Part shown: piece after piece, positions 1-10,036 of the stretch | Position numbering within the stretch: the stretch's first letter is position 1 | Layout: every line of letters begins with the position of its first letter | NCBI GenBank assembly: GCA_002364735.1 | Contig: DEZB01000034.1 | Location: 1 to 64,000, forward strand | DNA: 64,000 nucleotides | Direction of reading: 5' to 3' | DNA from: Bacteroidales bacterium UBA3143 | GTDB taxonomy: Bacteria > Bacteroidota > Bacteroidia > Bacteroidales > Dysgonomonadaceae | The notes under the pieces: model-generated | What the model was told of the DNA's origin: nothing | The model's input: the letters and a program-made list of their open reading frames with translations, nothing else | The model's database searches: none | Translations under genes and position numbers: made by a program

Positions 1-245
1 TATTACTGCAATGTGGGTTAATACCACAATATACATGGATGGCAACTGGAGGATTACAAAACACTAAATTGATTGATGAGTTGAAAGAGTGTAAAAATGT
101 GGTACTCTTTCCAGATTTGGGTGAAGGACAGAGAGTATGGAGTGAATATGGTAAACAAAATGGATTTAAAGTTTCTACATTTCTTCAAGACAGAGCAAGT
201 GAAGAGGATATAGCCAATGGTTTGGATTTGGCAGATTACTTATGA
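1..245 (+). CDS. C-terminal part of a DUF6371/toprim-like protein (partial)
   Basis: The reading frame is open from the first in-frame codon (position 3) to a TGA at 243-245, so this is the C-terminal end of a gene that begins outside the window. The visible 80 residues contain a W-M-A-T-G-G segment, then VVLFPDLGEG, and end in ASEEDIANGLDLADYL. This pattern resembles the C-terminal toprim-like part of DUF6371 proteins, which in Bacteroidetes are usually carried on integrative or conjugative elements and are thought to be primase-like. The first internal ATG (39) is only an internal methionine. A strong terminator follows at 335. The family assignment is from memory of the motif pattern, so it is tentative; the gene being cut by the window edge is certain. 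Confidence 0.55.
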   Translation, partial: LLQCGLIPQYTWMATGGLQNTKLIDELKECKNVVLFPDLGEGQRVWSEYGKQNGFKVSTFLQDRASEEDIANGLDLADYL

Positions 246-334
246 CTCACAATTCAAAAATCAAGGCATTAAACGAGGAAACAAGGTATACCTTATGTGA
301 TAAACAATAATGATATATATATATATTCATTTTA

Positions 335-368
335 AATAGACAGCTCTATTGCTGTCTATTTTTTTTTG
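335..368 (+). terminator. Intrinsic terminator after the partial left-edge gene
   Basis: A perfect 10-bp inverted repeat (AATAGACAGC, six-base loop TCTATT, GCTGTCTATT) is followed directly by a run of T residues. It lies 90 bp after the stop of the left-edge gene and 20 bp past the stop of trkH on the other strand. The T-run is on the plus strand, so it mainly ends rightward transcription, although the stem could also act on trkH messages. Confidence 0.85.
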
Positions 369-388
369 ATATATACCCCCATCTATAT

Positions 389-1849
389 CTATTTCCAAAA
401 ACTTGGTACCAATAACGACAGCACCGTAAAAATCTCTAAACGACCAATGAGCATAAGTAATGACATATAAATTTTAGCAAAGTCGGTAAGATTAGCAAAG
501 TTGCCTGCTGGTCCGTTTGATCCCAGCCCTGGGCCTACATTGCTGATAGCCGTGATGGAGGCTCCAATGGCCTCATCAAAGGTCATACCCGTAAGACTGA
601 GCACCAGGAAGCTTACAAACATCAATATGACATAGAGAAACATAAATGCAAGTATTTTAGATACCACATGCGTTGGCACTACCGACTTGTTCATCTTCAC
701 AGGTAGTATAGCAGATGGGTGTACTTGTCTTTTAAACTCTACAAATGTATTTTTAACCAATACCACCAAACGTGATATTTTAACTCCACCTGATGTAGAT
801 CCTTCACAAGCACAAAAGATCATCAGTGCTAAAAACAAAAACCAATAGAGTTGCCCCCAAAGCAGATAATCATATACAGCAAATCCACTTGTTGTGATGT
901 TTGACACCACTTGGAAAAGAACTGTACGGAATGTATTTTCAATACCTGTCATTTTTCCAGACAGAAGCAACGTGGTGGTCATGAAAATAGTGAAACTTGC
1001 TACTATAAGAAAATACCATCTGAACTCTTCGTCCTTGAATATTGATAATGATCGTTTACTGAACAACAGATAAAGAAGCATAAAGTTAGTGCCTCCTGCA
1101 AACATCAAGAGCGTCATTACGTACTCAATATAAGCAGAGTCGAAATGGGCTATGCTTGCTTGTTTGGTAGAGAATCCTCCAGTAGAAATGCTGGTTAGGG
1201 TGTGGCAAATAGCATCAAATGCATTCATAGGACCCATCCAAAGAAGAAAAAACCCAACAATGGTGAACCCTAAATAGGTGGATGATATAAGCTTTGCAAT
1301 TTTACTTATTCGGGGGGTAACTTGATTGTTTTGCATAAAACCAGTTACCTCTGCATCGAAGAGCTGAATGGCACTACCTCCAAACAAAGGAAGAAAAGCC
1401 ATGATGAAAACAACTATGCCTATACCACCAATCCATTGGGTGAGACTTCTCCAGAAAAGAAGAGATTTTGGAAATCCTTCTAAATTAAGTATCACAGAGC
1501 TACCTGTAGTTGTAAAGCCACACATGGTCTCGAAAAATGCATCTGGCAAATGAGGTATAGCACCACTAATATAGTAAGGAAGTAAACCAAAAACAGTAAG
1601 AACAATCCAAACAAGGGTCACTGTTATGAAACTTTCGCGTTTAGATATCTGCTTATCTTTGTTTCCAAAACTCAGGTATCGTAAAAGTAATCCAAAAGTA
1701 AATGTTATGGCTACAGAAATGTATATGCTTGATGTAACAGATTCTTTATAAAACTCACCAATAATAGCTGAGGTGAACATCAGAAATGATTCTACGATAA
1801 GCATAAATCCCAATATGTTTGATATAAATTGAGTGTTTATCGTTTTCAT
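389..1849 (-). CDS. trkH: Trk-type potassium uptake protein TrkH
   Basis: This 486-residue polytopic inner-membrane protein is the K+-translocating subunit of a Trk/Ktr system. Four pore-loop segments typical of the superfamily are visible: GFTTTGSS near residues 111-118, SISTGGFST near 220-228, NITTSGF near 317-323 and ISNVGPGLG near 435-443. The glycine in each is the conserved selectivity-filter residue. It starts 24 bp downstream of trkA and is the last gene of the dxs-trkA-trkH run, so it is almost certainly co-transcribed with its regulatory subunit. The length is normal for TrkH. Nothing indicates truncation. Confidence 0.95.
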   Translation of the reverse strand: MKTINTQFISNILGFMLIVESFLMFTSAIIGEFYKESVTSSIYISVAITFTFGLLLRYLSFGNKDKQISKRESFITVTLVWIVLTVFGLLPYYISGAIPHLPDAFFETMCGFTTTGSSVILNLEGFPKSLLFWRSLTQWIGGIGIVVFIMAFLPLFGGSAIQLFDAEVTGFMQNNQVTPRISKIAKLISSTYLGFTIVGFFLLWMGPMNAFDAICHTLTSISTGGFSTKQASIAHFDSAYIEYVMTLLMFAGGTNFMLLYLLFSKRSLSIFKDEEFRWYFLIVASFTIFMTTTLLLSGKMTGIENTFRTVLFQVVSNITTSGFAVYDYLLWGQLYWFLFLALMIFCACEGSTSGGVKISRLVVLVKNTFVEFKRQVHPSAILPVKMNKSVVPTHVVSKILAFMFLYVILMFVSFLVLSLTGMTFDEAIGASITAISNVGPGLGSNGPAGNFANLTDFAKIYMSLLMLIGRLEIFTVLSLLVPSFWK

Positions 1850-1873
1850 TGGTGACCTGAATATTTTGAGTGC

Positions 1874-3211
1874 TTAACTGAAGAAGTTTTCAATACTTTT
1901 CATAGATCTGTGCAAGAAAAAAACTACTACTTGATCGTAAGGTTCAATCAGTGTTTCTCCATCAACCAGCATAGGCTCCCCATTTCTAATGAGTGCTCCA
2001 AAGGTTATATCAGATGGAAGATTAAGGTTTTTAATAAGTTTTTTTGTCACTTTTGAATTAGGATGAGCCACTATCTCGCCTACATTGGCATTTGCAAAAG
2101 CTAAGTTTTTTATATTTGAAGCATCAGCTTTCAGTAATAATTCATATATTTTACTTGCTGCAATTAGTTTTTTATTAATTACCGTACCAATATCAAACTT
2201 TTCGGCCAGACTTATATAGTCGAGGTTTTCAACCTCAGCAATAGTCTTTTTCACTCCATGTTGCTTTGCAGCAATACAAGCAAGTATATTAGCTTCAGAG
2301 TTGCCAGTAAGAGCAAGAAAAGCATCAGCCTCATTTATACCCTCATTCACCAAAAGCTCAGTATCACGGCCGTCACCCAAAAAGACTGTAACATTTGAAG
2401 GAGTTCTTTCCACTAACATCTCAGCTCGCTCTCTATCCTTTTCAACTATCTTCACATTTATATTATCTGGTAGATACTGAACTGTTTGCAAAGCAATTCT
2501 ACTACCCCCCATTATAATGATGTTTTTTGTCTCAAATGACACCTTCCCCATCATCTCTGGAAGTTCATGAAGATTTTTTCTCAAAGTAGTAAAATATAAT
2601 ATGTCTCCAGGGAGTATCGAATCTTTACCAGTTGGAATAAGTGTCTGATTATTTCGTTTAATAGCTACTACATGAAACTTTTTATTTTCTGGAACCAATT
2701 CGTGAATGTAGCGGTTAGATATTATTGCGTTTTCTCTGATCTTAGCACCTGATAAAATTATTGAACCATTGCATAATTCCCACCAAACTCTAGTCCATGG
2801 GTTTTTAAGAGCTGACACAATTTCTTTGGCTGCCATCATTTCTGGATATATCATGGAATCAATACCCAGTTTCTCAAAAAACTCTAAGTTTTTGGGTAAT
2901 AGATACTCATAATTATCAATACGTGCTAACGTTTTCCTTGCCCCCAAGTTAGAAGCAAGCATGCATGCTGTTATATTTTTTGATTCTTCGGTTGTAACTG
3001 CAATAAAGAGGTCAGTGTTTTTCACATCAACATCCGAAAGAGCTTTTAGAGAAGTGCAATTTCCAATTCGAGACAATAACTCAACATTATCTTTAATTGA
3101 ACTTAATCGTTCTCTATCTTCGTCCATCAAAATAATATCGTGGTTTTCTTGTACCAGTAATCGTGCAAGATGGGTACCAACTGCGCCTGCGCCTGCAATA
3201 ATTATCTTCAT
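1874..3211 (-). CDS. trkA: Trk system potassium uptake regulator TrkA
   Basis: This is the cytosolic NAD(H)-binding subunit that gates TrkH. At 445 residues it has the full two-module TrkA layout: a first Rossmann/RCK_N domain opening with GAGAVGTHLA at residues 7-16, followed by an RCK_C domain, then a second Rossmann domain opening IIIMGGSRIA near residue 230 and a second RCK_C domain at the C-terminus. It sits between dxs (14 bp upstream) and trkH (24 bp downstream), consistent with one message. Confidence 0.95.
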   Translation of the reverse strand: MKIIIAGAGAVGTHLARLLVQENHDIILMDEDRERLSSIKDNVELLSRIGNCTSLKALSDVDVKNTDLFIAVTTEESKNITACMLASNLGARKTLARIDNYEYLLPKNLEFFEKLGIDSMIYPEMMAAKEIVSALKNPWTRVWWELCNGSIILSGAKIRENAIISNRYIHELVPENKKFHVVAIKRNNQTLIPTGKDSILPGDILYFTTLRKNLHELPEMMGKVSFETKNIIIMGGSRIALQTVQYLPDNINVKIVEKDRERAEMLVERTPSNVTVFLGDGRDTELLVNEGINEADAFLALTGNSEANILACIAAKQHGVKKTIAEVENLDYISLAEKFDIGTVINKKLIAASKIYELLLKADASNIKNLAFANANVGEIVAHPNSKVTKKLIKNLNLPSDITFGALIRNGEPMLVDGETLIEPYDQVVVFFLHRSMKSIENFFS

Positions 3212-3225
3212 CTTTTAGTCTGAAT

Positions 3226-5124
3226 TTATACTTCTTTTAAATTATGGATATTCACCAATGACTCTAAGATACCCTGTTCGTCAATTTTACAATAATGCAA
3301 TAACTCTTTAACAGTGCCGTGAGTAATAAACTCATCTTTAATACCCAAACGATGCACACTAATATTATTATATCCATTATCGGATAAAAATTCTAATACA
3401 GCACTACCCATTCCACCTTCAATGGTTCCGTTCTCAAGAGTAACAATAGTACTGTAATTTTCAGCAACCTCTTTTAAAAGCTCCTCATCAATTGGTTTTA
3501 AGAAAAGTAAATCATAATGAGCAACATCCATACCATATGTTTTGGCTTTCTCTATAGCAGCAGCTGCAGCATTACCTATAGTTCCAATAGAAACCAATGC
3601 TATATCTTTACCATCTTTCAATTTCCTGCCTTTTCCGATAGGAATAATTTCCATTTCGTTTTTCCATTCCAGAAGTTCTCCTTGTCCTCTTGGATATCTA
3701 ATTATAAACGGACCATTATTACCATAAACTGCAGTATACATAAGATTTCGCAAATCGTGCTCATTATAAGGAGCAGAAATAATAAGGTTTGGAATAAACC
3801 TTAGGTAAGCCATATCAAACACTCCGTGATGTGTTGCTCCGTCCTCACCAACAAGTCCTGCTCTATCTAAACACAAAATCACATTCTGTTTTTGTAACGC
3901 TACATCATGTATTACCTGATCGTATGCACGTTGCATAAATGATGAGTATATGTTACAAAACGGAATTAGCCCTTCTTTTGCCATCCCAGCTGAAAAAGTT
4001 ACTGCATGAGCTTCAGCAATACCCACATCAAAAACTCTTCGTGGAAATTCTTTCATCATATGAACCATTGAGCAACCAGTAGGCATAGCAGGTGTTACAC
4101 CTACAATTTTCTCATTGTTTGAAGCCAACTCGGTAAGTGTATAACCAAAAACATCTTGATAAAGTTGGGGTTGATTCTTTTGTCTTTTATTTATTCGCTC
4201 TCCAGTATTTTTATTAAATAAACCTGGAGCATGCCAAACAGTGGCTGCATCTTCTGCAGGTTTATATCCTTTACCTTTTATGGTGCGAATATGTAAAAGC
4301 TTAGGACCTTTCATATTTTGAATGTTTCCTAAAATACGAATTAGAGATGGCAAATCATGTCCATCAACTACTCCAAAATAACGTATATTGAACCCCTCAA
4401 AAATATTTTGTTGTCGTGTAAGAATTGATTTAAGACTATTATTAAAACGAAGAATGAAATTCTTCTTTTCGTCATCTATCAGATTTCTTTGCTTAAATTG
4501 TTTGTATATTCCATAGCGCAACCTGTTGTATAATGAAGATGACGTCATTTTCACTAAATAATCTTTCATACCACCTACATTGGCATCAATAGACATGTCA
4601 TTATCATTTAGTATAATGAGCAGATTGTTTGGTTGAGAGCAAACATTATTTAGACCCTCAAAAGCAAGACCACCTGTCATAGCACCATCACCAATTATAG
4701 CCACTACATGCTGTTTGGATTGATTATTTATAGTAGCTGCAACCGCCATGCCAAGAGCTGCAGAAATAGATGTTGAAGCATGTCCAGCAATAAATGTGTC
4801 ATACTCGCTTTCTTCAGGGTTTGTAAAACCTGATAAGCCACCAAACTTACGATTGGTATGAAATTGGTCACGCCTGCCCGTTAGTATTTTATGACTGTAA
4901 GCTTGATGTCCCACATCCCATACTAATCGATCAAAAGGAGTGTTGTATAAATAATGAAGAGCAACAGTTAACTCAACTGTTCCTAAACTTGATGCAAAAT
5001 GTCCTGGATTGTGAGATAAGTGATCAATAATAAACTCTCTTAACTCACTACAAAGAGTGAGTAATTGATTCATCGATAAAGCTTTCAAATCATCAGGACT
5101 ATTTATATTTTTCAGTAGTTGCAT
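3226..5124 (-). CDS. dxs: 1-deoxy-D-xylulose-5-phosphate synthase
   Basis: Dxs condenses pyruvate and glyceraldehyde 3-phosphate in the first step of the MEP isoprenoid pathway and also feeds thiamine and pyridoxal synthesis. The 632-residue protein is full length. The thiamine diphosphate motif begins GDGAMTGG at residues 145-152 and ends NDNDMSI near 173-179. The transketolase-like pyrimidine-binding domain (TPAMPTG, GIAEAHAVTFSAGMA, DRAGLVGEDGATHHG) and the C-terminal transketolase domain follow in order. It is the first gene of a run with trkA and trkH. The polyprenyl synthase that would use its product lies far away, near 52 kb. Confidence 0.97.
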   Translation of the reverse strand: MQLLKNINSPDDLKALSMNQLLTLCSELREFIIDHLSHNPGHFASSLGTVELTVALHYLYNTPFDRLVWDVGHQAYSHKILTGRRDQFHTNRKFGGLSGFTNPEESEYDTFIAGHASTSISAALGMAVAATINNQSKQHVVAIIGDGAMTGGLAFEGLNNVCSQPNNLLIILNDNDMSIDANVGGMKDYLVKMTSSSLYNRLRYGIYKQFKQRNLIDDEKKNFILRFNNSLKSILTRQQNIFEGFNIRYFGVVDGHDLPSLIRILGNIQNMKGPKLLHIRTIKGKGYKPAEDAATVWHAPGLFNKNTGERINKRQKNQPQLYQDVFGYTLTELASNNEKIVGVTPAMPTGCSMVHMMKEFPRRVFDVGIAEAHAVTFSAGMAKEGLIPFCNIYSSFMQRAYDQVIHDVALQKQNVILCLDRAGLVGEDGATHHGVFDMAYLRFIPNLIISAPYNEHDLRNLMYTAVYGNNGPFIIRYPRGQGELLEWKNEMEIIPIGKGRKLKDGKDIALVSIGTIGNAAAAAIEKAKTYGMDVAHYDLLFLKPIDEELLKEVAENYSTIVTLENGTIEGGMGSAVLEFLSDNGYNNISVHRLGIKDEFITHGTVKELLHYCKIDEQGILESLVNIHNLKEV

Positions 5125-5291
5125 TTAATATAGTTGTATGCGCAATAAAAGTTCAGAAACAAAAAGTAGAAATCGAAGTTTTGATTCTACTCTATCAATA
5201 GAGTAATCTTAAAAGATTATTTTAAGCTATTTGTCGAAATCAATTTCGCAATATACGTGGAATGAAAGTATTTATTGATATGAAAGTACAT

Positions 5292-7544
5292 TTAGTTAGC
5301 CATATCCGAAAGGAATTTAATGCGAATCAATCTAACTTCATTTTCTTCATATTCTGACAATTCTTGAATAGCTTCGTCAATATCGTCAGTTTCTGCTTCT
5401 TGAAAAAAATCATAAATATCTTGCAATACGTCTTGATCCATTACTTCGTTAACAAAATAATCAATGTTTATTTTTGTTCCTGAATAGACTATAGCTTCAA
5501 TTTCAGAAAGTAACTCTTCAAATTCAAGTCCTTTTGATTCAGCTAAATCATCTAAAGCAACTTTACGATCAATACCTTGAACAATAGAAACTTTTAACTT
5601 CGATTTGTTGGCTACTGTACGCACTCGCAGATCCTCTGGACGTTCAATCTCGTTTTCTTCAACATGTTTTTTTATGAGCTCAACAAATTCTCTCCCATAT
5701 CTTTTAGCTTTGCCTGCACCAACACCTGGCATGTTTTGCAGCTCTTCAATCGAAACTGGATAAGTTGTAGCCATAGCTTCTAACGATGGATTTTGAAAGA
5801 TCACATATGGAGGTACATTTAGTTTTTTAGAAAGTTTTTTTCTTAAATCTTTCATCATCGAAAAAAGTGCTGGATCCACAGCGCCTGAACTTCCGCCACC
5901 ACTTATAATCACATCTGCATCATCCAAATCTTCTTCCGAGTCCATCGGATTGTCTTTTGTTATTTTAAATGAAACAGGTTGCTTTAGAAAGTCTTTCCCT
6001 TTCTTTGTGATTTTAAGCAAACCATAATTTTCTATTTCTTTTTTCAGGTAATTCTCAAGCAATGCATAACGTATTACTGTGTCCCACGTAACTGCGTCTT
6101 CATCGGAACCAGAGCCAAACTCTTCTAATTCATTATGACCAAAAGTTTCGATTTCTGATGTTTCTTTACCTATAAGAAAATTGATCATATAATCGGTTTT
6201 ATGCTTTTCCTTAAGCACTTTAATTGACTCTAATACTGTAACTAATAATTCTTTTGCTTCCACTCTTATTTTTGGATTTAAACAGTTATCACATTGACCA
6301 CAATTACTTATTTTATAATCTTCACCAAAGTAATGTAAGAGAAATTTTCTACGGCAGATAGATGTTTCTGCATAAGATGATGTCTCATTTAGTAATTGTC
6401 GACCTATTTCTTGTTCTGCCACAGGTTTCCCCTGCATAAAACGCTCTAATTTTTGTAAATCTTTTTCAGAATAAAAAGTAATACATTTACCTTCTCCTCC
6501 ATCACGTCCCGAACGGCCCGTCTCTTGATAATATCCTTCGAGACTCTTAGGAATATCATAATGTATTACGTAACGAACATCGGGCTTATCAATACCCATA
6601 CCAAATGCAATAGTTGCAACAATTACATCTGCTTTTTCCATTAAAAAAGCATCTTGATTATTGCTCCTTGATGCGGGATCCATACCTGCATGATATGGAA
6701 GAGCATTTATGTTATTAGCTTGCAAAATTTCAGCAAAATCATTTACTTTCTTTCTGCTAAGACAATACACTATTCCCGACTTTGACTTTTGAGAAAGAAT
6801 ATATTTTATAATATCACTATCAACTTTCTCTGATTTTTTACGTACCTCATAATAAAGATTGGGACGATTAAATGATGATTTATAAACCGCTGCATCTATC
6901 ATTCCCAAGTTCTTTTGTATATCATGTTGAACTTTTGGTGTTGCTGTTGCAGTTAGAGCAATAACTGGTTTTGGACCAATTTCTGAAATAATTGCTCTTA
7001 TTCTTCTATACTCTGGTCTGAAATCATGTCCCCACTCTGATATACAATGTGCTTCATCAACAGCATAAAATGAAATAGGGACTTGACGTAAAAAGTCTAT
7101 GTTTTCTTGTTTAGTCAGTGATTCAGGAGCAACGTACAATAGTTTGGTTTTTCCATTTGTGATATCGAACTTCACTTTGTCGATTTCCGATTTAGTGAGA
7201 GATGAATTCATAAAATGAGCAATTCCATCTTCTTCTCCATAATTACGCATAGCATCAACCTGATTTTTCATCAATGCGATTAATGGAGAAATTACAATTG
7301 CAGTTCCCTCTAACATTAAAGCTGGTAGTTGATAGCACAAAGATTTACCTCCCCCTGTTGGCATTAAAACAAAAGTATCTTGTTTATTTAAAACACTGAA
7401 AATTACAGCCTCTTGATTACCTTTGAAAGTATCAAAGCCAAAAAACTTTTTTAATCTATTGTATAAGATCTCTTTGTCCATTTCTAAAATATGAGGAAAT
7501 TTATCTTGCTGTTGATTCTGAATATTCATTGTGTTAGAAATCAA
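5292..7544 (-). CDS. recQ: ATP-dependent DNA helicase RecQ
   Basis: A 3'-5' superfamily 2 helicase used in recombination and replication repair. Visible parts are: Walker A PTGGGKS at residues 62-68, DEAH box at 163-166, helicase motif VI with QETGRSGRDG, a zinc-binding RQC segment with CRRKFLLHYFGE and NCGQCDNC, and an HRDC domain around residues 570-650 (PPYVIFQNPSLEAMA, MPGVGAGKAKRYG). A further 100-residue C-terminal extension rich in acidic residues follows. The total of 750 residues is longer than E. coli RecQ, and I believe this form is common in Bacteroidetes. Several ATG codons at the N-terminus (codons 1, 6 and 22) leave the exact start open. Confidence 0.95.
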   Translation of the reverse strand: MISNTMNIQNQQQDKFPHILEMDKEILYNRLKKFFGFDTFKGNQEAVIFSVLNKQDTFVLMPTGGGKSLCYQLPALMLEGTAIVISPLIALMKNQVDAMRNYGEEDGIAHFMNSSLTKSEIDKVKFDITNGKTKLLYVAPESLTKQENIDFLRQVPISFYAVDEAHCISEWGHDFRPEYRRIRAIISEIGPKPVIALTATATPKVQHDIQKNLGMIDAAVYKSSFNRPNLYYEVRKKSEKVDSDIIKYILSQKSKSGIVYCLSRKKVNDFAEILQANNINALPYHAGMDPASRSNNQDAFLMEKADVIVATIAFGMGIDKPDVRYVIHYDIPKSLEGYYQETGRSGRDGGEGKCITFYSEKDLQKLERFMQGKPVAEQEIGRQLLNETSSYAETSICRRKFLLHYFGEDYKISNCGQCDNCLNPKIRVEAKELLVTVLESIKVLKEKHKTDYMINFLIGKETSEIETFGHNELEEFGSGSDEDAVTWDTVIRYALLENYLKKEIENYGLLKITKKGKDFLKQPVSFKITKDNPMDSEEDLDDADVIISGGGSSGAVDPALFSMMKDLRKKLSKKLNVPPYVIFQNPSLEAMATTYPVSIEELQNMPGVGAGKAKRYGREFVELIKKHVEENEIERPEDLRVRTVANKSKLKVSIVQGIDRKVALDDLAESKGLEFEELLSEIEAIVYSGTKINIDYFVNEVMDQDVLQDIYDFFQEAETDDIDEAIQELSEYEENEVRLIRIKFLSDMAN

Positions 7545-7796
7545 GTTAAATCTTTAAACTTCCGTAGAATTAATTTTAGACTAAGGTAAGAGATAAAATT
7601 TGAATTTAAAAAAAAGAGATTGTTAAAAATAATTTTTTCTAATATATCGATAAAGACACCTATTAATCAATTGATATTAAATCTATCTTAATCAATTCAA
7701 ATAAACATAGATGAGTATATCCTATAAATTCACTTTTGGTAGACTCTACATAGAAGCTCTTTTAAAAACTAAAAAACAATTTATTTCACTTTTGTT

Positions 7797-9038
7797 TTAA
7801 GCAACACGCAAATTTTCAATGTTAGATTTTTGTAGTTTCTCAATAGCAAATTCACGTGTAATATGCAATGTTTTGCTCTTTCCGCTTGGCATAGAGAACA
7901 TTGAGTCTATCATTATTGCTTCTACAATTGAACGCAAACCACGAGCACCCAGTTTAAACTCAATGGCTTTGTCTACGATATATTCATATACATCTTCGTC
8001 AAAAGTAAGGGTTATTTTGTCCATTTCAAACAACTTTATGTATTGCTTAGTGATGGAGTTTTTCGGCTCTGTAAGTATTCGTAATAGTGCACTCTTATCC
8101 AAAGGATTTAAATAAGTAAGAACAGGCAATCGACCAATAATCTCAGGAATTAACCCAAACGATTTAAGATCAAGTGGAGTGATATATTTCATCAAATTTT
8201 TACGATCAATTTGAGCTGTATCTCTACTTGCCGAATAACCCACAACACGCGTATTTAAACGATGAGCAATTCTTTTTTCAATACCATCAAAGGCTCCACC
8301 ACAAATAAAGAGAATGTTTTTCGTGTCAACTGCAATCATCTTTTGATCAGGATGTTTACGACCACCTTGTGGTGGAACATTTATTATTGCACCCTCCAGC
8401 AATTTCAACAAACCTTGCTGAACACCTTCGCCACTCACGTCACGTGTGATGGATGGATTATCACTTTTGCGAGCTATTTTATCAATTTCGTCAATAAATA
8501 CAATCCCTCTTTCTGCCGTTGCAACATCGTAGTCTGCCGCTTGCAATAATCTTGTTAAAATGCTTTCAATATCTTCTCCAACGTAGCCCGCCTCAGTCAA
8601 AACAGTTGCATCGACTATTGTAAGCGGAACTTGTAGCATTTTAGCAATTGTACGTGCCAAAAGTGTTTTACCCGTACCAGTTGAACCAACCATAATAATG
8701 TTAGATTTTTCAATCTCCACATCATCTTTTGAGTCTATTTGAAGTAATCTTTTGTAATGATTGTATACTGCAACTGATAAATAACGCTTCGCATCATCTT
8801 GTCCAATCACATATTCATCAACAAAAGATTTAATCTCTTTCGGTTTAGGCAATGTATTCAATGAAAAGCCTGGAGCAGTCTTACTTGGTTTTTTGATTGA
8901 TTCATTTACAATACCATGAGCTTGGGTAACACACTGATCACATATATAACCAGTTACCCCAGATATTAAAAGATTTACATCACTATCTGCTCTACCACAA
9001 AAACTACAATGATTCTTATTTGGACTTTTTTTAGCCAT
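7797..9038 (-). CDS. clpX: ATP-dependent Clp protease ATP-binding subunit ClpX
   Basis: ClpX is the AAA+ unfoldase that feeds substrates to ClpP. The N-terminal zinc-binding domain has four cysteines at residues 11, 14, 33 and 36. Walker A GSTGTGKT lies at 118-125, the pore loop sits in GYVGED, and Walker B reads FIDEIDKI. The sequence near residues 290-310 (SFGLIPEIIGRLP) covers the arginine finger region. The length of 413 residues is normal. It follows clpP by 34 bp, and tig lies upstream, giving the classic tig-clpP-clpX order. Confidence 0.97.
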   Translation of the reverse strand: MAKKSPNKNHCSFCGRADSDVNLLISGVTGYICDQCVTQAHGIVNESIKKPSKTAPGFSLNTLPKPKEIKSFVDEYVIGQDDAKRYLSVAVYNHYKRLLQIDSKDDVEIEKSNIIMVGSTGTGKTLLARTIAKMLQVPLTIVDATVLTEAGYVGEDIESILTRLLQAADYDVATAERGIVFIDEIDKIARKSDNPSITRDVSGEGVQQGLLKLLEGAIINVPPQGGRKHPDQKMIAVDTKNILFICGGAFDGIEKRIAHRLNTRVVGYSASRDTAQIDRKNLMKYITPLDLKSFGLIPEIIGRLPVLTYLNPLDKSALLRILTEPKNSITKQYIKLFEMDKITLTFDEDVYEYIVDKAIEFKLGARGLRSIVEAIMIDSMFSMPSGKSKTLHITREFAIEKLQKSNIENLRVA

Positions 9039-9072
9039 TTCTGTTTATTATCGTTTTCAGTATTTAAATAAA

Positions 9073-9765
9073 TTATTTTTTAACAAGAACATCATCTACC
9101 ATTCCATATTCTTTAGCTTCGGAGGCAGTCATCCAGAAATCTCTGTCTGAATCACGTGCTACTTCTTCAATTGGTTTGCCAGAATGTTTTGATATTATTG
9201 CAAATAATTCTTGTTTCACTTTAGCTATTTCGCGCGCTGTAATTTCAATGTCAGAGGCTTGACCCTGCACACCCCCAAGTGGTTGATGAATCATCACACG
9301 GGAATGTGTAAGAGCAAAACGTTTCTTTGGAGTGCCTGACACTAATAACACTGCAGCCATAGAAGCAGCAATACCTGTACAGATGGTTGACACATCACTT
9401 GAAATAAACTGCATTGTATCATACACACCATAACCTGCATAAACAGAACCACCAGGCGAGTTTATATATATAGAAATATCTTTACCCGTGTCAGCCGAAT
9501 CTAAATATAGTAATTGCGCTTGAATTACATTAGCTGTATAATCATCAATCTGTGTTCCCAGAAAAATGATGCGATCCATCATAAGACGAGAGAAAACATC
9601 CATTTGAGCTACATTCAATTGTCTTTCCTCTATAATGGTAGGAGAGATATAACTACTTTGTATATTTGGAGCAATTATATTGCTTGTGATTTTTGCATAG
9701 CCATCCAATGCCAAGCCATTCATTCCTAAATGCTTTACTGCGTATTTTCTGAAATCTTTATTCAT
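9073..9765 (-). CDS. clpP: ATP-dependent Clp protease proteolytic subunit ClpP
   Basis: ClpP is the serine peptidase that forms the degradation chamber for ClpX. The catalytic triad can be read directly: Ser135 in GIAASMAAV, His160 in RVMIHQPLGG, and Asp209 in DRDFWMTA. The oxyanion region INSPGGSVYAG is intact. The protein has 230 residues, including an N-terminal extension of about 45 residues that may be processed or flexible. It sits between tig and clpX. A possible -7 element (TAGATTTG on the minus strand, 9850-9857) lies 85 bp upstream, but I saw no matching -33 box. Confidence 0.96.
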   Translation of the reverse strand: MNKDFRKYAVKHLGMNGLALDGYAKITSNIIAPNIQSSYISPTIIEERQLNVAQMDVFSRLMMDRIIFLGTQIDDYTANVIQAQLLYLDSADTGKDISIYINSPGGSVYAGYGVYDTMQFISSDVSTICTGIAASMAAVLLVSGTPKKRFALTHSRVMIHQPLGGVQGQASDIEITAREIAKVKQELFAIISKHSGKPIEEVARDSDRDFWMTASEAKEYGMVDDVLVKK

Positions 9766-9943
9766 TTTAGTATCGTTAGACCAATCATTAGATTGGAGTT
9801 TATAATAAAGTGGTTATTGAATTTTCATTATTTATATATGAAACCAATTCAAATCTAATAATGCAAAAAACATGCCATTATTAGCATTCTCAAGTTGTTT
9901 CACAAAAAAGCAGAAGACCTTTACTTGTGAAAACAAACAGAAA

Positions 9944-9986
9944 CAAAGTTAAGAATTAAATTTAATAATTCTATGAATCAACTTTG
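9944..9986 (-). terminator. Probable terminator after tig
   Basis: Nested inverted repeats (outer arms CAAAGTT and AACTTTG, inner arms AGAATTA and TAATTCT) lie 50 bp past the stop of tig. Read on the minus strand, the stem is followed by a T-rich stretch (TTTCTGTTTGTTTTC). This could end tig transcripts or attenuate read-through into clpP. Confidence 0.45.
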
Positions 9987-10036
9987 TTATTATTTTTCAA
10001 CTGCAAAAGCCCTCTGCTCTATCTTGAATTAGAAAA

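Noticed and set aside
5189..5218. Terminator after recQ (ACTCTA/TAGAGT and AATCTT/AAGATT hairpins)
   Set aside because: Short, AT-rich stems without a T-run on the correct strand.
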